NCBI GenBank assembly: GCA_024235915.1
Contig: JACKLO010000030.1
Location: 1-21,956 of the forward strand
From: Burkholderiaceae bacterium
GTDB taxonomy: Bacteria; Pseudomonadota; Gammaproteobacteria; Burkholderiales; Burkholderiaceae_C
Reading direction: 5' to 3'
DNA: 21,956 nt
This document shows, piece after piece, positions 18,930-21,956 of this stretch (the stretch's first letter is position 1; the number at the start of each line of letters is the position of its first letter). The notes under the pieces were generated by a model. That model saw only the letters and a list, made by a program, of their open reading frames with translations. It had not been told where the DNA came from and searched no databases. The translations under genes were made by a program, and so were the position numbers.

Positions 18930-21494
18930 TCATGCCGCCGCAGCGGCCACTGGGGGGTTGACCCGGGACACGGTGGCGAGCGGGAACCACAGGGTCACGG
19001 TCGTGCCGCGCCCGGGCCGGCTGGCCACGTCAGCCCGTCCGCCATGGAGATCCAGGATCTCCTTGACCAGGCTCATGCCCAGCCCGGTGCCGGGGATGTT
19101 GCCCGAGGGGTCGGCACGGTAGAAGCGCTCAAACACCCGCTCGCACTCCGATTCCGTCATGCCGATGCCCTGGTCGGCGACCCGCAGGCCGACAGCCGCC
19201 ACGCCGTCGATGTCGCCGGAGATGCTTGTCAGGCTGACGACGCCGCCACCCGGTGAGTACTTGAAGGCGTTGGACAGCACATTGCCCAGCGCACGCTGGA
19301 ACTTCTCCGCGTCCACCACCAGTTGCTGGTCGGCGTGCGGCAGGGCCACCTGCACCGGACGGGCAGCGTCATGGCCCTGAAGGCCGGCCACGACCGCTTC
19401 GACCAGCGGCCCCAGGGGTTGCGCCTCCCGCTGCAGGTCCTTGCCCTGCCGAGCCTCGATGCGCGCCAGGTCCAGCAGTTCGTTGACCATGTTGATCAGC
19501 AGCGACGACTGGCGATGGATGGTCTGCAGCACATCGCGCCGCTTGCTTTCGGGCACCGGCCGGTTGAGCAGCAGTTCGGTGAAGCCGAACACACTGACCA
19601 TGGGCGTGCGCAGTTCATGCGCCGCGGTGGTCAGGAACTCGCTCTTCATGCGGTCCACCTCGGTCTCGTGCGTCACGTCGCGGAAGTAGAGGATGGACTC
19701 TCCCTGCCCGCCGGCGTTGTGACGGACCAGCCGCGTGAGCACACGGGGCCGCGGCAGGCTGAGGTGCAGCAGGTCCATGGTCTCGAAGCCGTCGCCACCC
19801 CCGAGGTTCGACAGCTCGGGGTAGCTGACGGCAGCGTCGGCCAACTGACCCATGCGACGGTCGAATTCAGCCATGCCCAGTCCTTGCAGCGCCAGCCCGT
19901 CCTCCCAGCCGGTCATGCCCAGGAAGGCCCGGTTCGAAAAGACGAGCTGCCCTTCGCGGTCGAAGACGACGAAGCCGTCGGGGCTCAGATCGAACACCGC
20001 ATTCAGGCGGGCGCTGCGCTCGGCGATCGCCAGCTGTGCACGTTCACGCTCGGTGACGTCGTTGACGATGCCCACGTAGTGCCGCACCTCGCCACCGGCG
20101 GTGCCCACCGGCGCAATGGCCAGTTCGTTGAAGAACAGGCTGCCGTCCTTGCGGTAATTGCGCAGCACCACGGTCACGGCGCGACGCTCGCGCACGGCGG
20201 CGCGAACTTCCTCGATCTGCGGCTGCGCGGTGTCGTCGCCCTGCAGAAAGGCGCAATTGCGGCCAATGGCCTCGCCCGGGTCGTAGCCGGTGATGCGATA
20301 GAAGGCCGGGTTGGCGTAGAACACAGGCTGGCCGGGCAGCGACAGGTCGGAGATCACGACCCCATTGCTGGTGCACTCCAGCGCCTGGCTGTAGAGGTGC
20401 AACATCTGCTCGGACCTGCGCTGTTCGGTCAGGTCGCGCACGGTGCAGACGTAGCGCACGCCCACCTCGGTCTCGGCGCGAGACAGCGACACCGCCACCG
20501 GGAACGCCGTGCCACCAGGCCGCGTGGCCAGGCTCTCGAAACGCACCACGTGCGGGCCACCGCTGCGTCCACAAGCGCCCGGGTCCGGCGTGCGGCGTGC
20601 CAGCTCGGCGGCGTCCAGCCCCGGCAGCAGTTGGTGCAGCGGGCAACCCGTCAGGGCTTCAGGACACTGGCCAAAGACGCTGTGCACCGCCGGACTGGCA
20701 GTGACGATCAGGCCCTGCTCGTCGATCCCGATGAGCGCCTCTGGAACGCCACGGACGATGGCCAGGGTGCCCTGCTCACGGGCCTGCACGTCGGCGAGTC
20801 GGTGGTTCAACCGGCTAGAGGCTTCGTTCAGCGCCTCCGCCAGTTCCTTCAGTTCCAGCGCCCCGGTCCGCCACGTCGTCTGGACACCGGGCTGGCTGGG
20901 CAGAGTGCGGGCGAAGTCCATCAGGCGTGCCAGCGGCGCCATCGCCCGACTCAACCAGGCGTATGCGGCGGCCATGAGTAGAAGACCGACCGTGGCCACC
21001 GCGGCCAGCACTTCGAAGCCCAGCCGGTCAAGCCGCGCATGCTCCCCGTGAACAGCCAGTCGCACGCCGATGCGGCCAAGTCGCGCCCCGTCCCCCAGGG
21101 GTGCCCAGGCCTGCAGCGTCTCCTCGCCCCCCCCGGTCTGGGCCACATCGCGCTGGCGCCGGACACCGCCCTGCGCGTCCTGCGCGATGGACAGCACGGG
21201 CCGATCGGTGGCGTCGACCATGTCGATGCTGCGCACGCCTGGCAACGCGGCCAGCTGGCGCAGCACCCGCTCCATGGCCGCCCGGTCACCCTGCGCCAGG
21301 GCCTGTGCGCTGGCCGCCGCGGCCGAGCGGGCCAGCACCTCGGCCCAGTGCTGCGCCGCATCGGTCGCCAGCGTGTTCTGCCGCTGCACCAGCACCGGGT
21401 ACAGCAGGCCCATGGCCAACAGCGTGAGGGCGCCCAGGATCAGCAGCGCGCGCTGGGGCAGCCGCCGGGGCATCCAGGATCCGACGCTGGGCAT
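18930..21494 (-). CDS. Membrane histidine kinase with HAMP-PAS-LOV-PAS sensor domains
   Basis: The 854-residue product is an inner-membrane sensor kinase. Helix TM1 (about 15-36) and TM2 (about 161-181) flank a periplasmic domain of about 125 residues. A HAMP-like linker (182-235), PAS (about 240-370), LOV (about 375-485) and a third PAS (about 495-610) follow. The LOV core has GRNCAFLQGDDT with the photoactive-type cysteine C414, and NYRKDGSLFFNEL with flavin-contacting N446 and N456. The usual Arg after the Cys is A415 and the usual late Gln is V477. The phospho-acceptor domain is complete: KSEFLTTAAHELRTP with H626, then a full second helix. The ATPase domain has NVLSNAFKYSP, DQGIGM and GTGLGMSLV. 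It lies between the response regulator (16-bp gap) and H-NOX (12-bp gap). M8 is an alternative start. Confidence 0.92.
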   Translation of the reverse strand: MPSVGSWMPRRLPQRALLILGALTLLAMGLLYPVLVQRQNTLATDAAQHWAEVLARSAAAASAQALAQGDRAAMERVLRQLAALPGVRSIDMVDATDRPVLSIAQDAQGGVRRQRDVAQTGGGEETLQAWAPLGDGARLGRIGVRLAVHGEHARLDRLGFEVLAAVATVGLLLMAAAYAWLSRAMAPLARLMDFARTLPSQPGVQTTWRTGALELKELAEALNEASSRLNHRLADVQAREQGTLAIVRGVPEALIGIDEQGLIVTASPAVHSVFGQCPEALTGCPLHQLLPGLDAAELARRTPDPGACGRSGGPHVVRFESLATRPGGTAFPVAVSLSRAETEVGVRYVCTVRDLTEQRRSEQMLHLYSQALECTSNGVVISDLSLPGQPVFYANPAFYRITGYDPGEAIGRNCAFLQGDDTAQPQIEEVRAAVRERRAVTVVLRNYRKDGSLFFNELAIAPVGTAGGEVRHYVGIVNDVTERERAQLAIAERSARLNAVFDLSPDGFVVFDREGQLVFSNRAFLGMTGWEDGLALQGLGMAEFDRRMGQLADAAVSYPELSNLGGGDGFETMDLLHLSLPRPRVLTRLVRHNAGGQGESILYFRDVTHETEVDRMKSEFLTTAAHELRTPMVSVFGFTELLLNRPVPESKRRDVLQTIHRQSSLLINMVNELLDLARIEARQGKDLQREAQPLGPLVEAVVAGLQGHDAARPVQVALPHADQQLVVDAEKFQRALGNVLSNAFKYSPGGGVVSLTSISGDIDGVAAVGLRVADQGIGMTESECERVFERFYRADPSGNIPGTGLGMSLVKEILDLHGGRADVASRPGRGTTVTLWFPLATVSRVNPPVAAAAA

Positions 21495-21510
21495 GCCTGC
21501 TGCCGCTTGA

Positions 21511-21885
21511 TCAGGACGCCGAAGCCATCAAGCGTTCAATCGTCTCGATCAGCTGCAGCGGGCTGAATGGCTTGACCAGGTATTCGTCGGCCTGGGCCGC
21601 GGTGCCAGCCTCGCGATCGCGGGCCTGGCCGCGCGCCGTCAGCAGCACCACCTTGATGTGCTGCAGCGTCGGGTCGGCCTTGATGCGCTGGCAGACCTGC
21701 AGGCCGTCGAGCTCGCCGGGCATCATCACGTCCAGCAGCACCAGGTCCGGCCGCACGGCCTGGGCCAGGCTCAGGCCGAAGGCGCCGTCGGCGGCTTCGT
21801 GGATCTCGTAGTCCTCGAACTCCAGCGTCATGCGGATGAGCTTGCGGATGTCGGACTGGTCTTCGACGATGAGTACGCGCTTCAT
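21511..21885 (-). CDS. Receiver-only (CheY-like) response regulator
   Basis: The 124-residue product is a single receiver domain. The acidic pocket is E8-D9 in VLIVEDQSD, the phospho-acceptor is D52 in LVLLDVMMPG, the switch threonine is in VVLLTARG, and the conserved lysine is in EYLVKPFSP. There is no DNA-binding or enzymatic output domain, so it must act by protein contact, as a phosphate sink or in a phosphorelay. GGAG (21894 to 21891) lies 5 bp before the ATG. It is first of four same-strand signalling genes, with the LOV kinase starting 16 bp after its stop, and is the most likely substrate for that kinase. The ATG overlaps the TGA of a possible upstream frame. Confidence 0.93.
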   Translation of the reverse strand: MKRVLIVEDQSDIRKLIRMTLEFEDYEIHEAADGAFGLSLAQAVRPDLVLLDVMMPGELDGLQVCQRIKADPTLQHIKVVLLTARGQARDREAGTAAQADEYLVKPFSPLQLIETIERLMASAS

Positions 21886-21956
21886 GGAGTCTCCGGTGCA
21901 GGCGGATGGGTTTCAGTGACAGGTGCAGGGCGTAGCGGCGATGAGGCCCGCCCGGA
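21882..21956 (-). CDS. Possible 3' end of an upstream gene (partial)
   Basis: From the window edge an open frame of 24 codons runs to a TGA that overlaps the response-regulator ATG as ATGA. Its end is rich in proline and threonine (VTETHPPAPETP), like a flexible tail. The overlap favours a real coupled gene in the same operon, but so short a fragment cannot be identified and another frame is also open. Confidence 0.3.
   Translation of the reverse strand, partial: SGRASSPLRPAPVTETHPPAPETP

Noticed and set aside
19323..20981. A 552-codon plus-strand frame opposite the LOV kinase
   Set aside because: Antisense shadow of a real kinase; no recognisable motif, signal or ribosome-binding site.

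Overview
The window is very GC-rich and densely coded, and reads as chromosomal DNA of a betaproteobacterium. The likeliest placement is Burkholderiales, near the Rubrivivax/Leptothrix/Ideonella group. This rests on the GroEL tail, a DUF1631 protein, the engB / cytochrome c4 / msrPQ neighbourhood, a double-length UvrA, a PEP-CTERM protein and third-position GC bias. The placement is inferred from gene content; no marker gene was compared. I see no rRNA, tRNA, CRISPR array, insertion sequence or attachment site.

Layout. 1-303: 3' end of groEL, followed by a terminator. 423-2120: DUF1631 protein. 2183-2899 (minus): ribosome-assembly GTPase EngB, divergent from a diheme cytochrome c4 (2982-3614). 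3722-5375: msrP-msrQ, the periplasmic methionine sulfoxide reductase pair. 5461-8357: a TRAP transporter (dctP, then dctQ-dctM), with a strong hairpin after dctP. 8461-9003: an unrecognised helical protein. 9127-10308: a lipoprotein with FG-GAP/VCBS-like calcium motifs. 10444-11223: a PEP-CTERM protein with a fibro-slime domain. 11259-16883 (minus): an 1874-residue UvrA made of two UvrA units fused head to tail.

The most interesting part is 16936-21885, all on the minus strand. In transcription order it holds a receiver-only response regulator, a membrane histidine kinase with PAS-LOV-PAS sensors, a stand-alone H-NOX heme-nitric-oxide sensor, and a soluble kinase whose N-terminus is an HNOBA domain, the natural partner of H-NOX. 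This looks like one signalling operon able to combine nitric oxide with flavin-based (blue-light or redox) input. The two kinases are paralogues over their last PAS and catalytic core. The HNOBA kinase has lost exactly 96 bp (32 residues) from its phospho-acceptor domain. The deletion is bounded by a 10-bp direct repeat still present twice in the sister kinase, so the HNOBA protein may be a regulatory pseudokinase.

How the genes work together. MsrP and MsrQ repair oxidised periplasmic proteins using electrons from the membrane. Cytochrome c4 carries electrons in the periplasm. The TRAP genes import an unidentified, probably carboxylated, solute. The lipoprotein and PEP-CTERM protein probably act at the cell surface. 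UvrA and the H-NOX/LOV cluster could share a transcript, since only 52 bp separate them and no terminator is visible between them.
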